Source of the DNA: Bradyrhizobium iriomotense
GTDB lineage: Bacteria > Pseudomonadota > Alphaproteobacteria > Rhizobiales > Xanthobacteraceae
Direction: 5' to 3'
Length of the DNA stretch: 64,000 bases
Assembly (NCBI RefSeq): GCF_018129405.1
Contig: NZ_JAFCLP010000001.1
Coordinates: forward strand, 558,001-622,000
Notes under the pieces: generated by a model
Database searches by the model: none
Seen by the model: the letters and a program-made list of their open reading frames with translations, nothing else
Told to the model about the DNA's origin: nothing
Translations under genes and position numbers: made by a program
Shown here: positions 51,045 through 60,074 of the stretch, piece by piece
Layout: each line of letters opens with the position of its first letter
How positions within the stretch are numbered: position 1 is the first letter of the stretch

Positions 51045-53840
51045 TTACCCCGTATTCCTCAGCCCCGCCGAGATACCGTTGATCGTCAGCTGAATCCCGC
51101 GCAGCACCTGCTCGTCCGGGTTCTGCGCGCGATGCTCTTTCAGCAGTTCGACCTGCACGTGGTTGAGCGGATCGAGATAGGGGAAGCGGTGGCGCACCGA
51201 GCGCTCGAGCAGCGGATTGCCCTGGAGCAACCGGTCCTGTCCCATGATGTCGAGCAGCGTCTCGATGCAGGAATGCCATTCGCGGCGGATGCGGCCGAAG
51301 ATTTTTTCGCGCAAGGCTTCGTCCGGCACGAGCTCGGCGTAGCGCGAGGCGATCGCGATCGAGCTTTTGGCGAGCACCATGTCCATGTTCGACAAGAGCA
51401 TGCGGAAGAACGGCCATTCCTTGTAGAGTTCTTTCAGGAACGGCATGCCCTTGTCGGGATGCTCAGTGATCCACTGCTCGACCGCGCTGCCAAAGCCGTA
51501 CCAGCCCGGCAGCATCAGGCGGCACTGCGCCCAGGAGAATACCCAGGGAATGGCACGAAGGTCTTCGATCGCCCGCGTCTTCTTGCGTGAGGCCGGGCGG
51601 CTGCCGATGTTCAGCGTGGCAATCTCGTTGATGACGGTCGAGGCCCAGAAATAATCGACAAAGCCTTCGGTCTCATAGACGAGGCCGCGATAGGCCTTGA
51701 ACGCGAGATTCGAAAGCTCGTCCATCGCAACCAGATATTCGCGGCGCGGCGCGCTCTGGCGCGGGTGCAGCAGGCTCGCCTCCAGCGTCGCGGCGGCCAG
51801 GATCTCCAGATTGTTGCGGCCGACTTCGGCGTTGGAATATTTCGACGAGATGATCTCGCCCTGCTCGGTGATGCGGATCTGACCGTTCACCGCGCCGCCG
51901 GGCTGCGCGATGATGGCGTCATAGCTCGGCCCGCCGCCGCGGCCGACCGAGCCGCCGCGGCCGTGGAACAGGCGCAGCCGCACGTGGTGACGCTCGAACA
52001 CCTCGACGAGTCCGATCTCGGCCTTGTAGAGCTCCCAGCCCGAGGTGACGAAGCCGCCGTCCTTGTTGCTGTCGGAATAGCCGAGCATGACCTCCTGCAC
52101 GCTGCCGCGGCTGTCGACGAGGCGGCGGTAATCGTGCAGCGACAGCATGCGGTCCATGATGCCGCTTGACGCCTGCAAATCCTCGATGGTCTCGAACAGC
52201 GGCACGATGTTGATGGCGCTGCGCCCGGAGGGATGGACGAGGCCGACCTCCTTCAAGAGCACCGCGACCTCGAGCATGTCGGACATGCCCTTGCACATCG
52301 AGATGATGCATTGGGGAATCGCGTCCGAGCCGAACTTCGCATGCGCTTCCGCGGCGGCATGGAAGACGTTGAGCTCGCCCATGGTCTCGTCGCTATATTT
52401 GACGAAGGGCGAGACCAGCGAGCGCGTCGAGCGCAGCTCGTTGGTGAGCAGCGAGATACGCGCCTCCTCGCCGAGCGCGAGATAGGACATGCCGGGATTG
52501 GCGGCATCCATCAGCTCGGCAATGGTGCGCTCGTGCACCGCCGAGTTCTGGCGGATGTCGAGCCGCGCCAGATGGAAGCCGAAGCAGTCCACTGCGCGGC
52601 GGAGCAGCCGCAGCCGGCCGCGGGCGATGACGCGGGCATTGTTGGAGATCAGCGAACGGTGCAGCACGTCGAGATCGGCCTGCAACTCTTTGACGCTCTC
52701 GTAAGGCCTGCCCTTGCCGACCGGCCGGCGCGTGATCTCGACCTCGAGCGCTTCGGCCGTTGCGGTGAGGCGCGCATAGATGCCGGAGACCGCGAGACGA
52801 TAGGGCTCGCCGCTCCGGTGCGGCGAGGTGTCCGGCGAGCGCTCCGCCAAGTTGCGCAGCTCCTCGGAGACGTCGGCGAGGTGGGCTGCGATCGACAGTT
52901 CCGCGCCGAGCACGTGCAGCTCGTTGAGATAGAACTGCATCACCCGGCTCGACTGCAGCCGCAGCGTGCCGCGCATGACATCGGCGGTGACGAAGGGATT
53001 GCCGTCGCGGTCGCCGCCGATCCAGCTGCCCATGCGCAGGAACGAGGCGAGCTCGCCAGCGGCCTGCTCGCCCTCTTCCAACCGGTCTTCCAGCACGTTG
53101 ACCAGCCGCGGCACCTCGCGCAGGAAGGTGTAGTCATAGAACGACAGGCCGTTGCCGACCTCATCGAGCACGGTGAGCTTGGTCCGGCGCAGGAGGTTGG
53201 TCTGCCACAGCGTCAGCACCTCGCGGCGGAGCTGCTCGTCGCTGGCAGCCGCCTCGTCCGCGGTCAGCGCGACGCGCTCGCGGCGATCGAGCAGGCCAGC
53301 GATCTCCATCTCCCGGTCCATGGTGCTCTTGCGGCGGACCTCGGTCGGATGCGCGGTCAGCACCGGGCTGACGAGCGCGGTCTTGAAGAAGTTGCGGAGC
53401 TGGTCGGGGCCGATGCCTGCCGCCTTGGCGTGAGCCAGCGTCTCCGCCAGCACGCCGGAGCCGCCGTTGTTGGCGGCGCTGCGGGCGCGCATCTGGCGGA
53501 TGTTGTTCTGGTCCTCGGCGATGTTGGCAAGGTGCGAGAAATAGCTGAAGGCGCGGACGATCCGCACCGTCTCGGAGGTCGACATGCTGTCGAGGATCTG
53601 CTCGAGCTCGCGGCGGGCGAGCCGGTCCTCGTCGCGGTGGAACCGGATCGAGGTTTGCCTGATACGCTCGACCAGGTCGAACACGTCGGCGCCCTCCTGG
53701 TCGCGCACGGTGTCGCCCAGGATGCGCCCGAGCAGGCGGATGTCGTCGCGCAGCCGCGCATCCGCTTCCAGCGCCTGGGCGTCCTCAGGGCGGTTGGGGC
53801 GATGCTCGGTGGCGTCGGATGGTATGGTCTGGAGGGACAT
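51045..53840 (-). CDS. ppc: Phosphoenolpyruvate carboxylase
   Basis: This 931-residue enzyme makes oxaloacetate from PEP and bicarbonate, refilling the TCA cycle. Signature sites are H164 in [13 protein letters not shown], the Lys region [10 protein letters not shown], and [14 protein letters not shown] with catalytic Arg residues; the C-terminus ends [18 protein letters not shown] at 53840 follows GGAGCGAG; the longer open frame upstream is repeat sequence. Length fits rhizobial PEPC. It is monocistronic, with more than 1 kb of noncoding sequence upstream. Confidence 0.97.
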   Translation of the reverse strand: MSLQTIPSDATEHRPNRPEDAQALEADARLRDDIRLLGRILGDTVRDQEGADVFDLVERIRQTSIRFHRDEDRLARRELEQILDSMSTSETVRIVRAFSYFSHLANIAEDQNNIRQMRARSAANNGGSGVLAETLAHAKAAGIGPDQLRNFFKTALVSPVLTAHPTEVRRKSTMDREMEIAGLLDRRERVALTADEAAASDEQLRREVLTLWQTNLLRRTKLTVLDEVGNGLSFYDYTFLREVPRLVNVLEDRLEEGEQAAGELASFLRMGSWIGGDRDGNPFVTADVMRGTLRLQSSRVMQFYLNELHVLGAELSIAAHLADVSEELRNLAERSPDTSPHRSGEPYRLAVSGIYARLTATAEALEVEITRRPVGKGRPYESVKELQADLDVLHRSLISNNARVIARGRLRLLRRAVDCFGFHLARLDIRQNSAVHERTIAELMDAANPGMSYLALGEEARISLLTNELRSTRSLVSPFVKYSDETMGELNVFHAAAEAHAKFGSDAIPQCIISMCKGMSDMLEVAVLLKEVGLVHPSGRSAINIVPLFETIEDLQASSGIMDRMLSLHDYRRLVDSRGSVQEVMLGYSDSNKDGGFVTSGWELYKAEIGLVEVFERHHVRLRLFHGRGGSVGRGGGPSYDAIIAQPGGAVNGQIRITEQGEIISSKYSNAEVGRNNLEILAAATLEASLLHPRQSAPRREYLVAMDELSNLAFKAYRGLVYETEGFVDYFWASTVINEIATLNIGSRPASRKKTRAIEDLRAIPWVFSWAQCRLMLPGWYGFGSAVEQWITEHPDKGMPFLKELYKEWPFFRMLLSNMDMVLAKSSIAIASRYAELVPDEALREKIFGRIRREWHSCIETLLDIMGQDRLLQGNPLLERSVRHRFPYLDPLNHVQVELLKEHRAQNPDEQVLRGIQLTINGISAGLRNTG

Positions 53841-53949
53841 GGCTCGCTCCCCTGCTAGCGCCTTGGCGGCCCGGTCCGAAGGAGTGTGCGATATTTTTCT
53901 ACCGCAGCGCAAGATGAACTTGGTGGCGGCGCGGCAGGGCGAAGATTTC

Positions 53950-54114
53950 GTGTCCCGGACGCGCTGCAACGCCCTTAAGCGTTGCCGCGCAGAGCCGGGA
54001 CGCAGGAGCCGCGGAGCACAGCGCGCAATCTGGGCCCCCGCTCTGCAGCGCATCACGCCGCACCGGACGATGCTTCGCATCGCCGGGGGGCGCGCTGCGC
54101 TGCGTCCGGGGCAC
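53950..54114. repeat. Palindromic repeat, GTGTCCCGGACGC type
   Basis: A 165-base element is bounded by GTGTCCCGGACGC and a near-complementary GCGTCCGGGGCAC. It contains internal hairpins such as GCAACGC-CCTTAA-GCGTTGC. It lies upstream of ppc. Confidence 0.8.
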
Positions 54115-54142
54115 GAGAAGATAGCCAGGCTTACAAATAGAC

Positions 54143-54727
54143 ATGCCTTCGGATCCTCGCGGCGTGTTCCGCCCGAAGCTTTGCTGTCCGTCTCACCCTC
54201 GTCGAGAACAGAGGGCGCTGGGAAGGCCGGGCGCCGGCTGGCACCCAGGGTCCGCACGCGAGAAACGCACGCGGGGTGACCACAGGTGACGCCCGGACAT
54301 CCCGGCCTTCCCTGCGCAATGGTTTTACGGCTTATGGCGCGCTCTCCCCGGGGAGCGATGCACTATTGCCCCCGTCGCCTTGCGGATCACTGATGCGCGC
54401 GCCCGGTCGGGCCGCTTCACCACCGCAAGCCTTGACGCACAGACCCCGGGCGTCAGGACCACACGCTTTTGCCGTCCGCGGACGTGCCTCCCAAACATTC
54501 GAAAGCTCGCGCGTGCTCGCCCCCGAAGCCGAAAGGAAACGCTGTGACAGCGCCGTGTCGTGCCGCGGATCGTGATGACTCGCAGGCGTAGCCCGCCCTG
54601 CCACCCCGTCACGCGCCGGCGCTGCCGCGTCCATCGCATCCCGGCCTACGTATCGTGACGATCGCGAAACGTCCCTTTGACGGGCCGGGATGCCTTGCGG
54701 TTTAACCGAAACCAGAAATTCGGTCAA
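54143..54727. other. Structured noncoding block, likely dispersed repeat element
   Basis: About 585 bases without a credible gene. Two strong inverted pairs are seen: GGGAAGGCCGGG (54220-54231) with CCCGGCCTTCCC (54301-54312), and GCATCCCGGCC (54636-54646) with GGCCGGGATGC (54683-54693). A terminal ACCGAA...TTCGGT stem closes at about 54723. The translation of 54276-54575 resembles spurious ORFs I recall in many alphaproteobacteria (ASGPHAFAVRG, RNGFTAY). That suggests a widely conserved nucleotide element, perhaps an RNA. Confidence 0.55.
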
Positions 54728-54973
54728 TCAGAATAATTCGTGCCGGATCTCTTGACCTTCATGTGGCGTGTTTTGCCCGACGGCAACGCGAGCAATTGGG
54801 CGCGCAACAGCGGCTTGGCACCGTCGTGCCGAGGACAGACCGATGCCCGCGGCGCGATAGGCGGCGGCTATCGAACCGATTGGGGATCGGCATTTCCGTT
54901 CCCCTATGATCGGGCGTTCGATGGAAGTGCGTCCGATTGTCGGGCGTCCACACCAAATCAGGAGGAGCATCCA

Positions 54974-55006
54974 ATGACACACCGTCCGAGGGAGACTCCG
55001 CAATGA
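54974..55006 (+). CDS. 10-codon leader ORF upstream of DUF1127 gene
   Basis: ATG preceded by GGAGGAG (7 bases) encodes MTHRPRETPQ, and its TGA overlaps the DUF1127 ATG as ATGA. The strongest ribosome site in the region belongs to this leader, so it may couple or regulate DUF1127 translation. The DUF1127 ATG also has its own GAGGGAG, so the leader may be incidental. Confidence 0.4.
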   Translation: MTHRPRETPQ

Positions 55007-55293
55007 GCACGACGCACGGCACAGCTTGGCTGGAACGGGCATCCGTATTGGCCCTCTCCGGCTTCATCTGGAAATACTGGGATGTCTTTCTGGAGCGGCG
55101 CGATCGCCAGAAATTGCGCTCGGCGTTGTCTGACTTAAGTGACAGGGAGTTGATGGATATCGGCACCACGCGCGGTGAGATCGATTACGTCGTCTCGAAC
55201 AGAGCTGTTGACCCGCGCGGTATCCGATCCGCAGAATGGCTGCGATACCTCCCAACGGTGCAAAGCCAAATTGGGCCCACCGGCTTCCGATAG
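55003..55293 (+). CDS. DUF1127 domain protein
   Basis: This 96-residue basic protein has a C-terminal YjiS-like DUF1127 motif (LSDRELMDIGTTRGEIDYVV) after an N-terminal helical region ending WDVFLERRDRQKLRSAL. DUF1127 proteins are small, often arginine-rich, and in some alphaproteobacteria affect RNA turnover and phosphate or carbon metabolism; this one is less Arg-rich. The start at 55003 is chosen because the upstream frame overlaps the leader ORF. Confidence 0.82.
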   Translation: MSTTHGTAWLERASVLALSGFIWKYWDVFLERRDRQKLRSALSDLSDRELMDIGTTRGEIDYVVSNRAVDPRGIRSAEWLRYLPTVQSQIGPTGFR

Positions 55294-55427
55294 GGGTCAA
55301 AGGCTATCTTGGCCAGTTGCGTGGCCTTGTTCGGATCACGTCGAGGAAGCAGACCTCGCGGCGCTCTGAACTAAGGTCAGTCACGGGCCAACAGCGGTGA
55401 TCTGACTTCTCGATATGGGGTGAACGC

Positions 55428-56627
55428 ATGGTTAGTGACGCTGCGTTGGTGTGCATCGTCGGCGCTGGTCCGGCAGGCCTTGTGCTCGCCCAAATCCTTC
55501 ACAGGTCGAACATCTCGTTCGTGATCTTGGAACGTGAGGAATTAGCCGAGCTGCGCAGCCGGACGAAAGCCGGACTGATCGAGCAACGCGCGGTCGCCGC
55601 ACTCCGCCCCTTCGGTCTTGCCGACACCATCATCGAGCGCGGAGGCCGCAACGGCATCTGCGAATTCCGGATCGATGGCGAAGTTATCGTCTGCAACTAC
55701 GGGGCTCCCAGCGATGATGGTCAGGGTCACTACATCTACCCGCAACAGGAGCTTGTAGGCGACTGGGCCGATGCACTTGTCGCGAAGGGCGGTCAGATCC
55801 GTTTTGGGGTTAGGGTTGTCGACATTGCTCAAAACGACACAGATGTCGAGGTGCGGGCGGTTACCGCAGCGAATGGTGAACCTTTCACGATCCGTGCCGA
55901 AGCTGTCGTGGGCTGCGACGGCGCCGGAAGTCTGGTCGCGCGCGCAGCGGGGTTCAAGACGTTCGAGATTGCCCACCCCTTCCGCTGGCTTGCGATAATC
56001 GCTGCAATTGCCCCGCCGAGCCCCCGGACAGTTTATGCACTGCATCCCAAAGGATTCGCGGGACAGTTTCGACGCTCTGCGGCGTCGACTCGATACTATC
56101 TGGAAGTGCCTGCTACCGACACGGTTGCCGACTGGCCCGACGAACGTGTTTGGGCAGAGCTGGAAGAGCGCATGGCAAATCCCGGCCAACCGCCCCTGGT
56201 CCGCGGCGATCTCATCGAGCGGGATTTCCTCGATCTGCGCGTTCGCGTGCGCGAGCCGATGCAGTTGGGGCGTATATTCCTCGCCGGTGATGCCGCTCAT
56301 ATGGTGACGCCAGCGGGCGCCAAGGGCATGAACATGGCTATTCAGGATGCGGTCGAACTCGCGGCTGGCCTGTGTGAGCGTTACGGCGATGCCGCCAGCG
56401 GCGACCGCCTCAAAGGTTACTCGGCTTCGCGGCTTCCGGACATCTGGCGCTATCAGGAGTTCTCAAATTGGGTGCTGAGCCTTCTCCACGCCGGGCCTCC
56501 GGAGCGGAGTAGGATGACAGAAGAGCAGGACTTCATCCACCGCTTGCGCCGGGCGCGGCTTAACCGAATGATCGATGATCCGAATTACGCGCGTTGGTTC
56601 GGTCGCACCTACAGCGGGTCGTCCTGA
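55428..56627 (+). CDS. PobA-like FAD aromatic-ring hydroxylase
   Basis: This 399-residue flavoprotein matches 4-hydroxybenzoate 3-monooxygenase in length and order. Features are GAGPAG (residues 12-17), QQELVGDWADAL, GCDG (162-165) for NAD(P)H/FAD, and GRIFLAGDAAHMVTPAGAKG (281-300). R216 fits the substrate-binding Arg of PobA and Y203 the catalytic Tyr, but the neighbouring substrate Ser appears replaced by F214. It may therefore use a related aromatic acid. No pobR-type regulator is adjacent. Codon use looks less GC-biased than in surrounding genes. Confidence 0.82.
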   Translation: MVSDAALVCIVGAGPAGLVLAQILHRSNISFVILEREELAELRSRTKAGLIEQRAVAALRPFGLADTIIERGGRNGICEFRIDGEVIVCNYGAPSDDGQGHYIYPQQELVGDWADALVAKGGQIRFGVRVVDIAQNDTDVEVRAVTAANGEPFTIRAEAVVGCDGAGSLVARAAGFKTFEIAHPFRWLAIIAAIAPPSPRTVYALHPKGFAGQFRRSAASTRYYLEVPATDTVADWPDERVWAELEERMANPGQPPLVRGDLIERDFLDLRVRVREPMQLGRIFLAGDAAHMVTPAGAKGMNMAIQDAVELAAGLCERYGDAASGDRLKGYSASRLPDIWRYQEFSNWVLSLLHAGPPERSRMTEEQDFIHRLRRARLNRMIDDPNYARWFGRTYSGSS

Positions 56628-56757
56628 GTTCCAATTCCAACTGGCCGTACGCACACCGCTGCGTCACTGCTCTTATGAAGTCCGTTGTGAGTCACAAGTC
56701 AACAACACCCCCGGCGACTTCCGCTCCGCCGGTCGGCCGACGTTTCCGGGCCACGGC

Positions 56758-56866
56758 CTAAACCGGCACGATCACCTTGCCGATCGGCCACAGCGCGATG
56801 CCGGCGGGCTTCAGATGGGCCCAGGCGAAGGGAATGCCGATGATCGTGATCGCGAGCACCAGCGCG
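56758..56866 (-). pseudogene. Displaced 3'-end fragment of yccF
   Basis: These 109 bases match the last 36 codons of the intact yccF gene (58363-58471) at roughly 95% identity, in the same orientation and including the stop. The frame is intact (ITIIGIPFAWAHLKPAGIAL, then WPIGKVIVPV) but has no 5' part. The rest of the 56628-57032 gap shows no gene. Confidence 0.8.
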
Positions 56867-57032
56867 GGCCCATCCTACGAGCTCAAGCGTGTCAGCGGCC
56901 TATTGCATTTACAACTCTTGCTCTCTGCTGATGAGCATCTGCAAGAAAGAACCCGGCTGTTGGCCGGGCTCTCGTTTAGTGATTGACGTCCGCTGTCGAT
57001 AACCAGCGCTTAGTGGGACGCCCCCGTTAGGA

Positions 57033-57599
57033 TCATTTGACCTCCCACGACGTGTTGTGCGGGATATCCATCGCAAAATAATCCCCGGAGCCAGCCAGCG
57101 CAGGCATAGTGATGCACGCGAATGGCTCGCTCCCGGTGATCCCCTTATATTTGCCGGTACCTCCGGTGATGATATGGGTTCCACAGTCCATCTTTGGCTG
57201 GGACTTGTCGAGGTCCCGAGTATCGAAGGTCGAGAAAATCTTGTCGCCGTCGCTGTCGGCCAGCACGCAGGCTCCATCGATGTATTTCTTTTCACCGGAT
57301 GAGACGTTCAGCGCTACGCAACGCGCGGACATCTTGTCCAGCATCTTCTCTCCCTTCATGTTTTGCGTTGTTCCGACCGCCTCCAGCATGGTGGCTTTGC
57401 CAAGTTCGGCGGTATCAATCGCCATCAACGGCCTGAAAATGAAATGCGTCACATAGGGGGTCGTACCCTTCTTCTCAATCGGCTCGCTCTGAACAGCCGC
57501 GGGGGCAATGGCCACGAGCACTGCTACGAATGCCGTTGTTTTGGCAAGCCTCCAGACTGCAGAGGGTGTATCGATTATGCTCAGGTAAATAGACTTCAT
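57033..57599 (-). CDS. Exported protein of unknown function
   Basis: This 188-residue protein has a signal-peptide-like N-terminus with a long n-region (hydrophobic AFVAVLVAIAPAAVQSEP). The mature part has two or three Cys residues, an ADSDGDKIFSTFD acidic stretch and GGTGKYKGITG, a turn motif seen in small beta-barrel proteins such as allene-oxide-cyclase-like folds. Function is not assigned. AAGGAGGG precedes the ATG at 57599. It lies inside the segment bounded by the duplicated yccF 3' ends. Confidence 0.75.
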   Translation of the reverse strand: MKSIYLSIIDTPSAVWRLAKTTAFVAVLVAIAPAAVQSEPIEKKGTTPYVTHFIFRPLMAIDTAELGKATMLEAVGTTQNMKGEKMLDKMSARCVALNVSSGEKKYIDGACVLADSDGDKIFSTFDTRDLDKSQPKMDCGTHIITGGTGKYKGITGSEPFACITMPALAGSGDYFAMDIPHNTSWEVK

Positions 57600-58003
57600 G
57601 GGGGCCCTCCTTGGAATCAAAGGGCGGCTTTAAGGCTCTGCCGTGAGCTGCCGCCAAGTTGCAAATGACCTGCTTTGCACCTGCGCATGCTTTTCCTTGC
57701 TAGAGTCGAGTTGTGCGTCGGCGCTGAACGCCAACGTGACACACCCGAACGACGCTTCGTCTCAAACCGACGAAGTCTGCAGAGATTGTCGCTTCTATCG
57801 TTGGTTCATGAACTTCTTGGTAGAACCGGCTCAGCCAGAGCTGATAAACAGTCAACACTGAACGGCATGGCCACGCGATCCAAAGCGAACCATACCGTAA
57901 CATGAAGCGTGGCGGACGTCAGCCGTCGATCCGCAAGCGCAGCGAATATCGTCAGCTATGCTGACCGGCTACCCCTTGGTGCGTCGGCATCAGCAAAAGA
58001 CGC
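57600..58003. other. 404-base gap, no convincing gene
   Basis: Only short overlapping frames are present, none with good ribosome sites. A 7-bp hairpin (CTTCGTC / GACGAAG) lies at 57755-57775. Composition is more AT-rich than the surrounding core. Confidence 0.5.
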
Positions 58004-58225
58004 CTAACGCATTTCAAGTTCCTTGATCGCTAAGGCCGCAATTTCTGCAGGGGTAAGAACATCGCTTTGCGCGATCTTGATGATCTTGTTTGCGACCATT
58101 TCCGTGAGCGGGTCGTCACGATCCTTGACGCAAAGCGTATGGAGCGCCTGCTCGTAAGCTGCCGTGATGCGGCCGACCATTTCCGGCTTTAAATCGGCGG
58201 TTTGTAATCGCAGGTAGGTAGACAT
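58004..58225 (-). CDS. Small conserved-type cytosolic protein, unknown function
   Basis: This 73-residue protein is mostly helical, soluble, and starts MSTYLRLQTADLKPEMVGRI. It continues with KDRDDPLTEMVANKIIKIAQ and a C-terminal SDVLTPAEIAALAIKEL. The look is that of small rhizobial proteins of unknown role. TAGGAGGC precedes the ATG at 58225, which supports expression. It is within the yccF-bounded segment. Confidence 0.7.
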   Translation of the reverse strand: MSTYLRLQTADLKPEMVGRITAAYEQALHTLCVKDRDDPLTEMVANKIIKIAQSDVLTPAEIAALAIKELEMR

Positions 58226-58362
58226 GTCTTGCCTCCTAAACCCACGCGGAAGAGACATGATAGCACGGGAACTCGGTTCGCGATCAGTAGGAATGCAAAA
58301 TTGGACGGCGATGTACGGTTGATCGCGCCGGATCGACAGAACGATGCGTCACCCCGGCCATT

Positions 58363-58767
58363 CTAAGCCGGCACGATCACCTTGCCGATCGGCCACAGCG
58401 CGATGCCGGCGAGCTTCAGATGGGCCCAGGCGAAGGGAATGCCGATGATGGTGATCGCGAGCACCAAGGCGGTCACGAGGTGGCCGAGTGCCAGCCACCA
58501 GCCGGCCAGCACGAACCAGATGATGTTGCCGATCACCCCGAGCGGCCCGGTGCCGATATCCTCGACACCGGTGACCTCGTAGCGACTGACCGCCTTCGAG
58601 CCGAACGGCAGCAGCGTGTAGACGGCGATGTTGAACGCCGCCCTCGCCCAGGGCAGGCCGATGATGGTGACGGCCATGATGACGGCGGCCACCAGCCAGC
58701 CGAACGCCATCCAGGCGCCGCCGATGAGGATCCAGAGGATGTTGAGCAGGATGGAAACGGGGGTCAT
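58363..58767 (-). CDS. yccF: YccF domain membrane protein
   Basis: This 134-residue inner-membrane protein has two YccF repeats: ILIGGAWMAFGWLVAAVIMA with TIIGLPWARAAF, then FVLAGWWLALGHLVTALVLA with TIIGIPFAWAHLKLA. About four membrane segments are present. Function is unknown in bacteria. ATG at 58767 is preferred to an upstream TTG. Its 3' end is duplicated at 56758-56866. Confidence 0.88.
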   Translation of the reverse strand: MTPVSILLNILWILIGGAWMAFGWLVAAVIMAVTIIGLPWARAAFNIAVYTLLPFGSKAVSRYEVTGVEDIGTGPLGVIGNIIWFVLAGWWLALGHLVTALVLAITIIGIPFAWAHLKLAGIALWPIGKVIVPA

Positions 58768-58814
58768 GGGATCATCCGCGGTCAATGAGCCCTCTTATAG
58801 CACGACCTCTGCGG

Positions 58815-59903
58815 TCATAGTCCATGACGCCGGCTGCGTTCGGCACGCAGCGACGCGCCGACAAATCCGACATCCTCCATCCCGCGCGAGATCTCCTTCG
58901 AGCAGAGCCAAAGCGTCAACGCGGCGGCGCCAATCGCGGCCAGCCCCGAGATGAGCACAGGATTGGGACAGAATGTGACGAGAAGATTGTCGAGCGGAAC
59001 GGACCCGGTCGGCCAGCGCGCGCTGCAAAACGATGCCAGAGCCCAACCGGAAAGCATCACGGCGGCAGCGTTCGCTCCGGCCAAAACCGCCACGACGATC
59101 GCAAGGCCCTTCTTGATGGAGAGTGCGAGGTCAATCGTCTTCACGACGGCACAACATGCGACCACGACAACGATCAGGCCCCATCCGGTAGTTCCTGCGA
59201 CGAAGGCCTGGCCCTGACCGCTCCAGGTCCACAGCGCAACGACGCATCCAAGCAGGGTAAGATTGACCTTCACGGCCTCGGGAAACTTGCAGCGAAGCAC
59301 CCAGGCGTTCGCCTTCTCGACCAGGTCCAGCACGGCGCAGGCGATCAGCCCGGCCGCAAAACCACCGAGATGGACGCCCCAGTCGATCCGCGAATTGCCG
59401 AGCGCAAACGCGATGTTCAATCCGATGTTGATCGCGAAGAAGTCGAACCTGACGTCGAGCTTGCCGAGGATCCACAGGCACAGCAGCGCGCCCAAAATGC
59501 CCGACGTGGCACCGGACGCGCCGACCGTCAAATAAGGCGTGGAATGGATGCCATTGCCGATGACGGCGCCGAACACCATGGCGCAGAGATAGATGATGAG
59601 GAAATAGGCTGGTCCGACCCGCCGCTCGAGATGCCCGCCCCACAACACCAGACACAACATGTTCATGGTGAGGTGGATGAAATTGACGTGCAGGAAGCCA
59701 TAGGCGATGAGGCGCCAGTACTCGTGCCGCGCGATCGCGGTCGCATACATGCCGCCGTAGCGATACAGCAGTTCCGCCGGCGCCGCCGGACCGCCCGCCT
59801 GGATGAAGCAGAACCCCGACGCGAGGACCGTGACCGTCATCAGCGCGTAGACGGCGGCATGGGGGACTTCGAAGAAGCCGGGACTGGCACGGTATGAGGG
59901 CAT
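58815..59903 (-). CDS. Rhomboid family intramembrane serine protease
   Basis: This 362-residue protein has at least six membrane helices in the rhomboid core, with the catalytic Ser at 130 (VGASGATSG), His at 178 (DWGVHLGGFAAG), and the HxxxN motif HLTMN at 77-81 stabilising the oxyanion. A C-terminal hydrophobic extension of about 150 residues adds further helices. Substrates are unknown. ATG at 59903 is used rather than an upstream TTG. It lies 47 bases upstream of yccF, codirectional. Confidence 0.92.
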   Translation of the reverse strand: MPSYRASPGFFEVPHAAVYALMTVTVLASGFCFIQAGGPAAPAELLYRYGGMYATAIARHEYWRLIAYGFLHVNFIHLTMNMLCLVLWGGHLERRVGPAYFLIIYLCAMVFGAVIGNGIHSTPYLTVGASGATSGILGALLCLWILGKLDVRFDFFAINIGLNIAFALGNSRIDWGVHLGGFAAGLIACAVLDLVEKANAWVLRCKFPEAVKVNLTLLGCVVALWTWSGQGQAFVAGTTGWGLIVVVVACCAVVKTIDLALSIKKGLAIVVAVLAGANAAAVMLSGWALASFCSARWPTGSVPLDNLLVTFCPNPVLISGLAAIGAAALTLWLCSKEISRGMEDVGFVGASLRAERSRRHGL

Positions 59904-59992
59904 GGAAAATCGCAAGCTGCAGAAAATGTAAGCCGCAACCTAGCCGAGCCGATCGATGATTGCTACTCCACTGCCTCCTCTTGCCGGTTCTT

Positions 59993-60068
59993 GTAGCCCG
60001 GATGAGCGAAGCGACATCCGGGACTTTACTCTCACCGTCCCGGGTATCGCTTCGCTCACCCGGGCTAC
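59993..60068. repeat. Palindromic repeat, GTAGCCCGGATGAGC type, copy 2
   Basis: A 76-base copy of the 23185-23261 family, bounded by GTAGCCCGGATGAGCG and CGCTCACCCGGGCTAC. It lies between the acyl-CoA ligase stop and the rhomboid start. Confidence 0.88.
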
Positions 60069-60074
60069 GGACCG

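Noticed and set aside
54276-54575. 99-codon frame in the noncoding block
   Set aside because: Translation matches my memory of spurious repeat-derived proteins; the nucleotide structure explains the conservation better.
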